The notes: generated by a model not told the origin, from the sequence alone. 8,707 nt of DNA from Eubacteriales bacterium (GCA_030695285.1 JAUYTF010000077.1:1-8707), one strand, 5' to 3'. Positions 1 through 6,416 are shown, counted from the stretch's first letter. Made by a program: numbers and translations.

Positions 1-168
1 ATGAACGAGGGCGGCAGCATCCTCACAGATGAATTTATGAAGACCAACATCCCCGGTGTCTATGCCGCGGGAGACATCCGCAACACCCCGCTTCGTCAAG
101 TGATCACCGCCTGCGCGGACGGCGCGATTGCCGCCACTAGCGCGCTGGAGTTCATCTCCTCCCACTAA
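1..168 (+). CDS. trxB: Thioredoxin reductase, C-terminal end (5' truncated by the window)
   Basis: Flavoprotein that uses NADPH to reduce thioredoxin in the cytoplasm. Only the last 55 codons are present. The translation holds the hallmark C-terminal FAD-contacting segment: IPGVYAAGDIRNTPLRQV at about residues 17-34 of the fragment, then a CADGAIAA helix. In this family the GD of AAGD contacts the FAD ribityl/phosphate region and the RQV stretch lies near the flavin. The ATG at position 1 is almost certainly an internal Met, because the family continues some 250 residues upstream (NADPH domain with the CxxC), all outside the window. The stop is TAA. No terminator separates it from glmM, 79 bases on, so read-through is possible. 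Related pyridine-nucleotide disulfide oxidoreductases share the AAGD motif, but the TPLRQV version is typical of TrxB. Confidence 0.9.
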   Translation: MNEGGSILTDEFMKTNIPGVYAAGDIRNTPLRQVITACADGAIAATSALEFISSH

Positions 169-229
169 GCGGCTTTCAGGAGTGGTAACCCCCTCTGGAT
201 TTCTTTGGCACTACACCGCAACACAAGTT

Positions 230-234
230 AGGAG
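230..234 (+). promoter_or_regulatory. Ribosome binding site fixing the glmM start
   Basis: AGGAG lies 13 bases before the ATG at 248. The reading frame is open further upstream to a TTG at 128, but that would overlap the end of trxB and add 40 residues unlike any GlmM. The site and the conserved GRLFGTDGVRG N-terminus together fix the start at 248. Confidence 0.7.
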
Positions 235-247
235 AGAAAACAGTTCT

Positions 248-1606
248 ATGGGCAGACTTTTTGGAACGGACGGCGTGCGCGGCATTGCAAACCGCGACCT
301 GAGCTGTGAGCTCGCTTTCAAGATCGGCGCGGTCGGCGCCTATGTGCTCACCAACGAGGTGCACTCTCCCCGCATCCTGATCGGTATGGACACGCGAAAG
401 TCCGGCTCAATGCTGGGCGCGGCGCTGTCTGCGGGCATCTGCTCCGTCGGCGGGGACGTGCTGGATGTCGGCATCCTGCCCACGCCCGCGATGGCGTATC
501 TTGTGCGCCTGTACGAGGCGGACGCGGCGGTGATGATCTCCGCGAGCCACAACCCCATGGAGTACAACGGCATCAAATGGTTTGACAAAAACGGCTTTAA
601 GCTGCTTGACGAGATTGAAGACCGCATTGAGAGCATCATCGAAAGCGGCGAGGAGCTACCCCGCCCCGAAGGGCGCGAGGTCGGCCGCGTGATCTCCGCC
701 GTCCGCGCGAAAAAGGACTATTGCGACTATCTCGTGGAGCAGTCGGAATACCGCTTTGAGGGCTTGCGGATCGTGGTAGACTGCGCGCACGGCGCGTCGT
801 CGTTCATCGCAAAAGAGGTGTTTGAGCGACTCGGCGCGGAAGTCATCGCAAAATCCTGCGCGCCGGACGGCATCAACATCAACGACCACTGCGGCAGCAC
901 GCATCCCGAGCGCCTGCAGGAGATGGTGGTCAACTACGGCGCGGACCTCGGCTTTGCCTTTGACGGCGACGCGGACCGGCTGATCTCCTGCGACGAATAC
1001 GGCAACATCGTAGACGGCGACCAGGCGATGGGCATCCTCGCGCTTCATATGCACAGCAAAGGCACGCTGGTGAAAGACACGCTGGTGCTGACCGTGATGA
1101 GTAACCTCGGACTAAAAAACGCGCTCAAGGAAGCGGGCATCAGCATCGTGGAGACCAAGGTGGGCGACCGCTACGTGCTCGAGAGCATGCTCGCAAACGG
1201 CTATTCCATCGGCGGCGAGCAGAGCGGGCATATCATACTGCTGACCAAAAACACAACGGGCGACGGCATAATGAGCGCCATCGCGCTGCTGGGCGTGGTC
1301 GCGGAGACGAAAAAGCGCTTAAGCAAGCTCGCCGCGCGCATTGTGCAATATCCGCAGGTACTCGTCAATGTCATCGTCGAAAACGAAAAGAAGGCCGACG
1401 CGCTGGCGGACGATGAACTCGCGAAGTCGACAATGGAGATCGAAAACAAGCTCGGCAAAAACGGGCGTGTGCTCATCCGCGCCAGCGGCACGGAGCCGCT
1501 CGTGCGCATCATGATCGAAGGACAGGACGAACAATCGATCCTCGACCAGGCGCTTTCTCTTGCACACATCATCGTGCGCAAATATAACGGAAAGATTCGC
1601 ACCTGA
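248..1606 (+). CDS. glmM: Phosphoglucosamine mutase
   Basis: Interconverts glucosamine-6-phosphate and glucosamine-1-phosphate in the cytoplasm, the middle step towards UDP-GlcNAc for peptidoglycan. The protein is 452 residues, close to the usual 445-450. It carries the alpha-D-phosphohexomutase domains in order. The N-terminus is GRLFGTDGVRG. The phosphoserine loop SASHNP places the catalytic Ser at residue 100. The magnesium loop DGDADR is at 239-244. The sugar-binding GGEQSGH is at 322-328, and the C-terminal phosphate-binding RASGTEPLVR is at 411-420. All key residues are intact. The FGTDGVRG start and the GEQSGH form separate it from phosphomannomutase and phosphoglucomutase relatives. 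It lies 79 bases after trxB and 52 before nth, same strand, with no convincing terminator in either gap. Confidence 0.97.
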   Translation: MGRLFGTDGVRGIANRDLSCELAFKIGAVGAYVLTNEVHSPRILIGMDTRKSGSMLGAALSAGICSVGGDVLDVGILPTPAMAYLVRLYEADAAVMISASHNPMEYNGIKWFDKNGFKLLDEIEDRIESIIESGEELPRPEGREVGRVISAVRAKKDYCDYLVEQSEYRFEGLRIVVDCAHGASSFIAKEVFERLGAEVIAKSCAPDGININDHCGSTHPERLQEMVVNYGADLGFAFDGDADRLISCDEYGNIVDGDQAMGILALHMHSKGTLVKDTLVLTVMSNLGLKNALKEAGISIVETKVGDRYVLESMLANGYSIGGEQSGHIILLTKNTTGDGIMSAIALLGVVAETKKRLSKLAARIVQYPQVLVNVIVENEKKADALADDELAKSTMEIENKLGKNGRVLIRASGTEPLVRIMIEGQDEQSILDQALSLAHIIVRKYNGKIRT

Positions 1607-1658
1607 CGTTAAGCACCCATCGCGTAATTTGCATAAGCGATAGAAAGATTTTTACCTG

Positions 1659-2348
1659 ATGCTGACAAAAGCTCAAAAAGACGAAGCACTCGCGATTCTA
1701 CACGCGACGCATCCAAACGCGAAGCCCGCGCTGGACTTCTCGTCCCCGTTTGAGCTGCTGGTCGCAACCATTCTCTCTGCGCAGAGTACGGACGTAATGG
1801 TGAATAAATGCACGGCGGAGTTGTTCCCCGTCGCCAACACACCAGAGCAGATTGCCGCCATGTCGGAGGAGGCGCTCTTCCCCTACATTAAGCGCTGCGG
1901 CTTTTTTAACACCAAAGGACGGCATATCCTCGAGACCGCGCGCATACTCGTCACCGAATTCGACAGTGAAGTTCCCGCTGATCTGGAAAAGCTACAAACC
2001 CTGCCGGGCGTTGGCAGAAAGACCGCGAACGTGGTCGCGAGCAACGCCTTTGGCATCCCCGCCATCGCGGTGGATACGCACGTGTTTCGCGTGAGCAACC
2101 GCATCGGCCTCGCGCAGGCAAAGAATGTGGAAAAGACCGAGGAGCAGCTGCAAAAAGCCATCCCCCGCGAAAACTGGACGCAAGCGCACCACTGGCTCAT
2201 CTACCACGGGCGGCAGATTTGCGACGCTCGAAAGCCGAAATGCGAAATCTGCCCGTTGAGTCACCTCTGCCTGTATTTCCAAGGCGGAAAACAGGCGGCA
2301 AAAAAGCCCAGCGCGAAAAAAGCTGTTGAAAAAATCCGAGCCAAATAA
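1659..2348 (+). CDS. nth: Endonuclease III (DNA glycosylase / AP lyase)
   Basis: Removes oxidised pyrimidines from DNA and cleaves the abasic site in base-excision repair. It is 229 residues, with the HhH-GPD fold. The helix-hairpin-helix LPGVGRKTANVV contains the catalytic Lys at 121. The catalytic Asp is 139 in VDTHVFRVSNR. A C-x6-C-x2-C-x5-C [4Fe-4S] cluster uses Cys 188, 195, 198 and 204. The core therefore ends near residue 210, like the E. coli enzyme of about 211. The last 19 residues form a Lys/Ala-rich basic tail that does not belong to the fold. The +1 frame continues this composition to 2412, which suggests an indel or frameshift (see findings). The ribosome binding site before 1659 is weak (AGAAAG), so translation may partly rely on coupling to glmM. 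Confidence 0.96.
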   Translation: MLTKAQKDEALAILHATHPNAKPALDFSSPFELLVATILSAQSTDVMVNKCTAELFPVANTPEQIAAMSEEALFPYIKRCGFFNTKGRHILETARILVTEFDSEVPADLEKLQTLPGVGRKTANVVASNAFGIPAIAVDTHVFRVSNRIGLAQAKNVEKTEEQLQKAIPRENWTQAHHWLIYHGRQICDARKPKCEICPLSHLCLYFQGGKQAAKKPSAKKAVEKIRAK

Positions 2349-2412
2349 GGCTGAAGCAAAAAAGACCATGAAAACCAACCAGACGGCAAAGGCCGCAGCA
2401 GAGAAAGAATAA
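2349..2412 (+). other. Out-of-frame continuation of the nth basic tail
   Basis: Directly after the nth stop, the +1 frame stays open to the TAA at 2410-2412. It encodes about 20 further residues rich in Lys, Ala and Glu (ending in AKAAAEKE), the same composition as the in-frame tail. The TAA abuts the AAAGG ribosome binding site of obg, a spacing typical of true gene ends in operons. I read this as the original 3' end of nth, cut off by a one-base change in one of the A6 runs at 2300-2305, 2316-2321 or 2329-2334. A free-standing 14-codon ORF (ATG at 2368) is possible but has no ribosome binding site. Confidence 0.45.
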
Positions 2413-2421
2413 AGGTGTATC

Positions 2422-3687
2422 ATGCAATTTATCGATAAGGCGCGCATCGTCGTGAAAGCCGGAAGCGGCGGGGACGGGCACGCCTCCTTCCACCGCGAGA
2501 AGTACATTCAGCAGGGCGGGCCGGACGGCGGAGACGGCGGGCGCGGCGGAGACCTCGCTTTTTTTGCCGATCCGCACATGTCCACACTGCTGGACTTTAA
2601 ATTTCAGCGCTTTTACCGCGCGGAAAACGGCGGCGCGGGCGGCGCGGCGCTCTGCACGGGCAAGAACGGCAAGCCGCTGGTCATCCGCGTGCCTGTCGGC
2701 ACCATCGTGCGGGACTTAGAGAGCGGCGCCATCCTCGCGGACATGAGCGAAGGAAACAAGGAGCGCATCATCCTGCGCGGCGGGCGCGGCGGAAAAGGCA
2801 ACGCGCGCTTTGCAACCGCGACGCATCAGGCGCCGCGCTTTTCGCAGCCGGGCATCAAAACCTTGGAATACGAAGTGGAGCTGGAGCTCAAATCGATTGC
2901 GGACGTTGGCCTCGTTGGCCTGCCTTCCGTCGGAAAATCGACCATCCTCTCCGTGCTCACCGCGGCAAAGCCGAAGATTGCGGCGTATCATTTCACCACG
3001 CTCTCGCCCAACCTCGGCGTGGCCTCGCGGCACAACCGCTCGTTCGTGCTCGCGGATATCCCGGGACTGATCGAAGGCGCGGCGGAAGGCGCAGGACTTG
3101 GGCACGACTTCTTGCGGCACATTGAGCGCACGCGCATGCTTGTGCACGTGGTCGATATCTCGGGCAGCGAGCTGCGAGACCCCGTGGAGGATTTTCAGAA
3201 GATCAACGACGAGCTGACCAAGTTTTCTCCCATGCTGGCGGACATTCCGCAGCTAGTCGCCGCGAACAAGACCGATCTGCCGGAGGCGGAAGAGAACCTC
3301 ATACGGTTTAAGGAAGCGTACCCAACCGTGGAAGTCTTCCCCGTTTCGGCGGCGACGGTGCAGGGATTTGAGGCGCTCTTAGATCGCGTGGTGCAGGTGC
3401 TCGAAACGCTCCCGCCTGTGCTGCGGTATGAGGAGACGGATCTGGCCGAAGCAACCGGCTATGCGGCAGGCTTTCACATCAAGCGCGGGGACGACGGCGT
3501 GTTTGACGTTTCCGGCGGCGAGATTGAAAAGCTGCTGGACTCCACCGACCCAGACGACGAACTCTCCATGCGCCGCTTCCAGCAGATGCTGATCAAGAAC
3601 GGCATCATCGCGGCGCTCCGCGAGATGGGCGCGAAAAACGGCGACGGCATTCGCCTCGGCGAATGGGAGTTTGACTTCATGGATTGA
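2422..3687 (+). CDS. obg: Obg GTPase (CgtA/ObgE), ribosome-assembly and stress GTPase
   Basis: Essential GTPase that binds the large ribosomal subunit during maturation; family members are also linked to (p)ppGpp and, in Bacillus, to sporulation and stress control. It has 421 residues in three domains. The glycine-rich Obg fold spans about 1-158, with repeated GGxGG motifs. The G domain spans about 159-330: G1 GLPSVGKST at 166-174, switch I HFTTLSPNLG near 190-199, G3 DIPG at 212-215, G4 NKTD at 282-285 and G5 VSAA near 308-311. The OCT domain spans about 345-421. All nucleotide-binding motifs are intact. AAAGG at 2411-2415 sits 6 bases before the ATG. In many Firmicutes obg follows rplU-rpmA and precedes yhbY. 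Here it follows nth, and yhbY lies about 3.7 kb away on the other strand. Confidence 0.97.
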   Translation: MQFIDKARIVVKAGSGGDGHASFHREKYIQQGGPDGGDGGRGGDLAFFADPHMSTLLDFKFQRFYRAENGGAGGAALCTGKNGKPLVIRVPVGTIVRDLESGAILADMSEGNKERIILRGGRGGKGNARFATATHQAPRFSQPGIKTLEYEVELELKSIADVGLVGLPSVGKSTILSVLTAAKPKIAAYHFTTLSPNLGVASRHNRSFVLADIPGLIEGAAEGAGLGHDFLRHIERTRMLVHVVDISGSELRDPVEDFQKINDELTKFSPMLADIPQLVAANKTDLPEAEENLIRFKEAYPTVEVFPVSAATVQGFEALLDRVVQVLETLPPVLRYEETDLAEATGYAAGFHIKRGDDGVFDVSGGEIEKLLDSTDPDDELSMRRFQQMLIKNGIIAALREMGAKNGDGIRLGEWEFDFMD

Positions 3688-3706
3688 TCCGCAACAAGAC
3701 AACACG

Positions 3707-3732
3707 ATGCCCGCCTCGCGGCGGGCATTTTT
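3707..3732 (+). terminator. Rho-independent terminator of the glmM-nth-obg unit
   Basis: A perfect 9-bp GC-rich stem, ATGCCCGCC (3707-3715) with GGCGGGCAT (3720-3728), has a TCGC tetraloop and is followed at once by a T run to 3732. It lies 19 bases after the obg stop. The minus strand lacks a T run after the stem, so it acts mainly rightwards. Confidence 0.92.
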
Positions 3733-3815
3733 GCGCTTGATGCACACAATTCTTCTGGCCATTCCGATTCTATGGGCAAGAAACATATCTTGTTTTTGTT
3801 GCTTTTTTGCCGTCT

Positions 3816-3833
3816 CTTGCCGATAGTGGCAAG
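3816..3833. repeat. Short inverted repeat just beyond the minus-strand gene
   Basis: CTTGCC (3816-3821) and GGCAAG (3828-3833) form a 6-bp hairpin with a 6-base loop, one base past the stop codon of the minus-strand gene. On the minus strand it is followed by ACGGCAAAAAAG, not a T run, so it is not a classical terminator. It could stabilise the 3' end of that transcript. The rest of 3733-3815 is AT-leaning and holds no gene that I can support. Confidence 0.4.
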
Positions 3834-3834
3834 T

Positions 3835-4242
3835 TCACGACTTGTGTTCCAACAAATCGGACTTCTCGCTTTTCGCCGCCGCTTCCCGCAGGATCAACGC
3901 CTGCGCGATTTCAAACGCCCTTATCCTCCGCACCGCAAGCGTATGCTGCGGCGTGCCCGCGGAAAACTTCGGCAGGATGCTGTTGTCGCGCTCGGCGGCA
4001 AACGCGAACGCCTCGTGCGCCTGCGCCAACGCTTCTCTCGCAAACGCTGTCTGCTCCGGCACTTCGCCCAGCTCCCGCGCGATCAGCGCGCGCGCGAGCG
4101 CATACGCCGCAATCCCCTGCGCGGTCAGGCGGCGCTGCGGGGAACCATCCTTCAGCTTGAGTATCGCTTTTTCGCTTTTCATCTGCGTGGATTCTATCGC
4201 CCGCGCGGCTTCGCGCAACTCGATCTCCGAAAACATGCGCAA
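3835..4242 (-). CDS. Uncharacterised helical protein with an internal duplication
   Basis: No recognised family; function unknown. The 135-residue product is predicted almost wholly alpha-helical, rich in Ala, Arg and Glu, without signal peptide, membrane segment or cysteines, so it is likely cytoplasmic. Two halves repeat each other. G33-S-P-Q36 followed by L39, I44, A46, Y47, A50, A52, L53, I54, R56 and E57 matches G96-T-P-Q99 followed by L102, I107, A109, F110, A113, A115, L116, I117, R119 and E120 without gaps, 63 residues apart. The start is chosen as TTG at 4242 because GGAGGG lies 7 bases upstream; the ATG at 4236 is the alternative, at 13 bases. The strand is supported by ordinary codon use with G/C-rich third positions. 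The opposing frames give arginine-laden products without a ribosome binding site. It is divergent from ohr, so shared control is possible but unproven. Confidence 0.75.
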   Translation of the reverse strand: MRMFSEIELREAARAIESTQMKSEKAILKLKDGSPQRRLTAQGIAAYALARALIARELGEVPEQTAFAREALAQAHEAFAFAAERDNSILPKFSAGTPQHTLAVRRIRAFEIAQALILREAAAKSEKSDLLEHKS

Positions 4243-4249
4243 AACGGTT

Positions 4250-4255
4250 CCCTCC
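4250..4255 (-). promoter_or_regulatory. Strong ribosome binding site for the minus-strand gene
   Basis: GGAGGG on the minus strand lies 7 bases before TTG (4242) and 13 before ATG (4236). Its strength and spacing are the main evidence that this strand is the coded one and that TTG may be the true start. Confidence 0.65.
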
Positions 4256-4307
4256 GCAAAATATTAGAATTCCGAAATAACAGGTCTTATGTGAGTTAGT
4301 CATAATC

Positions 4308-4334
4308 TTTATTGTATTTTAGAGGTATAATAAA
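4308..4334. promoter_or_regulatory. ohr promoter -10 box inside an imperfect palindrome
   Basis: A consensus TATAAT (4326-4331) lies 35 bases before the ohr ATG; no good -35 box is seen 16-18 bases upstream. The box is part of an inverted repeat, TTTATTGTA (4308-4316) and TATAATAAA (4326-4334), 9-base arms with one mismatch and a 9-base spacer. Read on the minus strand, the left arm contains TACAAT, a possible -10 for the divergent gene. OhrR-type repressors bind AT-rich dyads of this sort over ohr promoters. That this is an operator is inference, and AT-rich DNA produces such dyads by chance. Confidence 0.45.
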
Positions 4335-4360
4335 ACTATAACAACGATGGAGGAGCTTTT

Positions 4361-4783
4361 ATGAACATAGATTATAAAACCACAGCATATGCCACAGGCG
4401 GACGGGACGGTCATGTCCGCGTAGAGAACAGCCCGATCGATTTTGAAATGGCTCTGCCTGCCGGTTTGGGCGGAAAAAAGACAGAGGGCGCCAATCCGGA
4501 ACAGCTTTTCGCAGCGGGATATGCTGCCTGTTTTGGCAGCGCTTTGCAGCACGCAATCCGCGTGCGTAGGCTTAAACTCCCTGCACCGGACGTGCAAGCC
4601 ACCGTGGGCATCGGCCGCAACGACGCCGGAAACTTCCAGCTTGAGGTCGATCTTGTCGCCATCATCGACACCGACGATGCCGCCCTGGCCGAAAGCCTCA
4701 CGCAGGAAGCGCACCAGGTGTGCCCATATTCCCACGCGACGCGCGGCAACATCACGGTGAATCTTTCGAGCCGCACCCGATAG
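4361..4783 (+). CDS. ohr: Organic hydroperoxide reductase Ohr (OsmC superfamily)
   Basis: Thiol peroxidase that reduces organic and fatty-acid hydroperoxides in the cytoplasm; in characterised bacteria its reductant is dihydrolipoamide-bearing protein. It is 140 residues, the usual Ohr length. Family residues are all present: ATGGRDGHV with Arg15, NPEQLFAAGYAACF with Glu47 and the peroxidatic Cys57, and VCPYSHATRGN with the resolving Cys121. The constant offset of 4 from the known Arg19/Glu51/Cys61/Cys125 set supports Ohr rather than the OsmC or YhfA branches. GGAGGAG at 4349-4355 precedes the ATG by 5 bases. It is a single-gene unit, with an AT-rich promoter upstream and a terminator downstream. 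Ohr genes are commonly induced by organic peroxide through OhrR; no ohrR gene is visible here. Confidence 0.96.
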   Translation: MNIDYKTTAYATGGRDGHVRVENSPIDFEMALPAGLGGKKTEGANPEQLFAAGYAACFGSALQHAIRVRRLKLPAPDVQATVGIGRNDAGNFQLEVDLVAIIDTDDAALAESLTQEAHQVCPYSHATRGNITVNLSSRTR

Positions 4784-4808
4784 AAGCAATTTCGCGTAAG
4801 TCTCACAA

Positions 4809-4837
4809 GAGGGGCTGCCATTTCTGGACAGCCCCTC
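4809..4837. terminator. Terminator between convergent ohr and the FAD dehydrogenase gene
   Basis: A 9-bp stem, GAGGGGCTG (4809-4817) with CAGCCCCTC (4829-4837), is followed on the + strand by the pyrimidine-rich GCTTCTTCATTTCTCTTCC. It sits 25 bases after the ohr stop and just past the stop of the minus-strand gene. The symmetrical position suggests it serves both. The U-tract is imperfect on each side. Confidence 0.75.
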
Positions 4838-4843
4838 GCTTCT

Positions 4844-6244
4844 TCATTTCTCTTCCGTGGCAAGCCTGCGTCCCATGAGCACGCCCATGACCGAGGCCAT
4901 CATAAGTCCCCGCGTCCAGCCGCTGGAGTCGCCCAGCGTATAGAATCCCGCGATGTTGGTTGTGAATCTTTCGTCCATCTTCACGCGGTTACTATAAAAC
5001 TTCAGTTCCGGCGAGTAGAGCAGCGTCTCCGCCGCGGCAAAGCCGGGCACGACCTGATCGACCGCCTGAATGAAGTTGATGATGTTCGTCATGGCACGAT
5101 ACGGCATCGCAGCCGTGATATCCCCCGCGACCGCGTCCGGAAGCGTCGGCACCACGTTAGAAAACGACAGCTCCCTCTGCCAGGTGCGCTTGCCGCCGAG
5201 AATGTCGCCGTAGCGCTGCACGAGGATATGCCCGGCTCCCAGCATATTGGTCAGCTCGCCGACCTTTTGGGCGTAGGCAATCGGCTGATCAAACGGCACG
5301 TTGAAGTTATGCGAGCAGAGAATCGCCAAATTGGTGTTGTCAGACTTCTTTTCCTTATACGCGTGGCCATTGACCACGGCGAGATCGTTGTCATAGTTTT
5401 CCTGGCTCACGAAGCCGCCGGGGTTCTGGCAGAAGGTACGCACCTTGTTGCGAAAAGGCTGCGGATAACCGATGAGCTTGCTTTCGTAGAGCACCTCGTT
5501 GACGGTCTCCATGACCTCGTTTCGCACCTCGACGCGCACGCCGATATCAACCGTGCCGGGCTGATGCGCAATGCTGTGCTCTGCGCAGATATTCTCCAGC
5601 CAGTCCGCACCGCGGCGGCCGGTCGCGACGACGACAGTCTTTGCAAAGAGCTCGAAGCCCTGCTTGCCGTCGTTGAGCAGAACGCCCTTGCAGACGTTGT
5701 TTACAAGGATCAGGTTCTCGCAGGCGTGCCCAAAGAGCATCTCAACGCCGTTTTGCAGCAGATATTGCTCGATGGCATAATAGATATCCTGCGCCTTTTC
5801 GGTACCGAGGTGGCGAATGGGGCAGTCGACGAGCTTTAAGCCCGCCTGGATTGCACGGCGGCGGATCTCCTTGACGGCGGCGCTATTGTTGATACCCTCG
5901 ATGTGGTCATCCGCGCCGAACTCCAGATAGATGCCGTCGGTATAGTCGATCGCGGCCTGCGCTATATCGGGCCCGATCAGGTTCGGCAAGTCGCCGCCCA
6001 CCTCGAAGGAGAGCGAAAGCTTACCGTCCGAAAACGCGCCCGCGCCGGAAAACCCGGTCGTAATATGGCAATACGGTTTGCAGTTGACGCAGCTGCCTGT
6101 CACGGCTTTCGGGCAACGACGCTGTTCCACCGCGAGGCCTTTTTCTACGATGACGATGCGCTGTTTTGTGCCGCGCTTGATCATCTCGAGCGCGGTGAAG
6201 ATGCCTGACGGGCCTGCGCCAACGATCACAACGTCTGTCTGCAT
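4844..6244 (-). CDS. NAD(P)/FAD-dependent dehydrogenase, COG2509-like, function unknown
   Basis: A predicted cytoplasmic flavoprotein of 466 residues, of the widespread but biochemically undefined COG2509 FAD-dependent dehydrogenase type. The N-terminal dinucleotide-binding fold reads VVIVGAGPSG (Gly 9, 11, 14) with the ribose-binding acidic residue Glu34 in IVIVEKG. A family segment GFSGAGAFSDGKL follows at 64-76. Just before it is a cysteine cluster, C44-x7-C52-x2-C55-x3-C59, that could hold a metal or Fe-S centre. VVVATGRRGADWL is the internal nucleotide-binding ATG motif. The C-terminal GFYTLGDSSGWTRGLMMAS carries the GD that contacts FAD. The ATG at 6244 is chosen because GGAGG lies 7 bases upstream; a TTG at 6259 would put that site inside the gene. 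The substrate cannot be told from the sequence, and the neighbours give no pathway. Confidence 0.88.
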   Translation of the reverse strand: MQTDVVIVGAGPSGIFTALEMIKRGTKQRIVIVEKGLAVEQRRCPKAVTGSCVNCKPYCHITTGFSGAGAFSDGKLSLSFEVGGDLPNLIGPDIAQAAIDYTDGIYLEFGADDHIEGINNSAAVKEIRRRAIQAGLKLVDCPIRHLGTEKAQDIYYAIEQYLLQNGVEMLFGHACENLILVNNVCKGVLLNDGKQGFELFAKTVVVATGRRGADWLENICAEHSIAHQPGTVDIGVRVEVRNEVMETVNEVLYESKLIGYPQPFRNKVRTFCQNPGGFVSQENYDNDLAVVNGHAYKEKKSDNTNLAILCSHNFNVPFDQPIAYAQKVGELTNMLGAGHILVQRYGDILGGKRTWQRELSFSNVVPTLPDAVAGDITAAMPYRAMTNIINFIQAVDQVVPGFAAAETLLYSPELKFYSNRVKMDERFTTNIAGFYTLGDSSGWTRGLMMASVMGVLMGRRLATEEK

Positions 6245-6251
6245 GTGGTTT

Positions 6252-6256
6252 CCTCC
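6252..6256 (-). promoter_or_regulatory. Ribosome binding site fixing the FAD dehydrogenase start
   Basis: GGAGG on the minus strand, 7 bases before the ATG at 6244, in the context TTGGGAGGAAACCACATG. It makes the in-frame TTG at 6259 unlikely as the start. Confidence 0.75.
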
Positions 6257-6387
6257 CAAATCAGTCTCCGGTTCTGCCTGTCCTGCCGCTGTTTTCTTTG
6301 GACGCTTGAACGCCTCTTTTTCCGTGTGCCGGAAGTCGATGTTCAGCGCGCGGGCAAAGCGCTGCTGTCATTGCCAACAAAGTATTA

Positions 6388-6416
6388 CTTTTACCAGAAT
6401 TTGCGCGGTTTGTCAA
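6388..6416 (-). promoter_or_regulatory. Sigma-A-type promoter for the FAD dehydrogenase gene
   Basis: Read on the minus strand: a perfect -35 TTGACA (6416-6411), a 17-base spacer and TAAAAG (6393-6388), with TGG directly before it as an extended -10. TAATAC a few bases further is a less well spaced alternative. Either leaves a leader of roughly 130-140 bases before the ATG at 6244. That leader holds an in-frame open stretch (see findings). Confidence 0.6.

Noticed and set aside
205..233. TTGGCA followed 17 bases later by TTAGGA as a glmM promoter
   Set aside because: The -10 candidate is poor and overlaps the ribosome binding site, leaving no usable leader.
656..1054. A 132-codon minus-strand frame inside glmM
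   Set aside because: It lies wholly antisense to a gene with all catalytic motifs intact and has no ribosome binding site or recognisable domain.
1619..1641. Possible hairpin (ATCGC and GCGAT, 13-base loop) before a short T run between glmM and nth
   Set aside because: Only five base pairs with a long loop; too weak to call a terminator, and co-transcription of glmM with nth remains likely.
2300..2331. A AAA AAG heptamers in the nth tail as a programmed -1 frameshift site
   Set aside because: The -1 frame hits a TGA within a few codons and would give a pointless product; only the +1 frame extends the tail.
4261..4289. TAATAT on the minus strand as a -10 box for the two-repeat gene
   Set aside because: Transcription would start at or inside the GGAGGG site, and there is no -35 match at a proper distance.
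3772..4299. A 175-codon + strand reading frame with a hydrophobic N-terminus resembling a signal peptide
   Set aside because: The product is overwhelmingly Arg-rich, as expected from reading a GC-rich gene on the wrong strand, and has no ribosome binding site. The minus-strand gene over the same bases has a strong one and a sensible protein.
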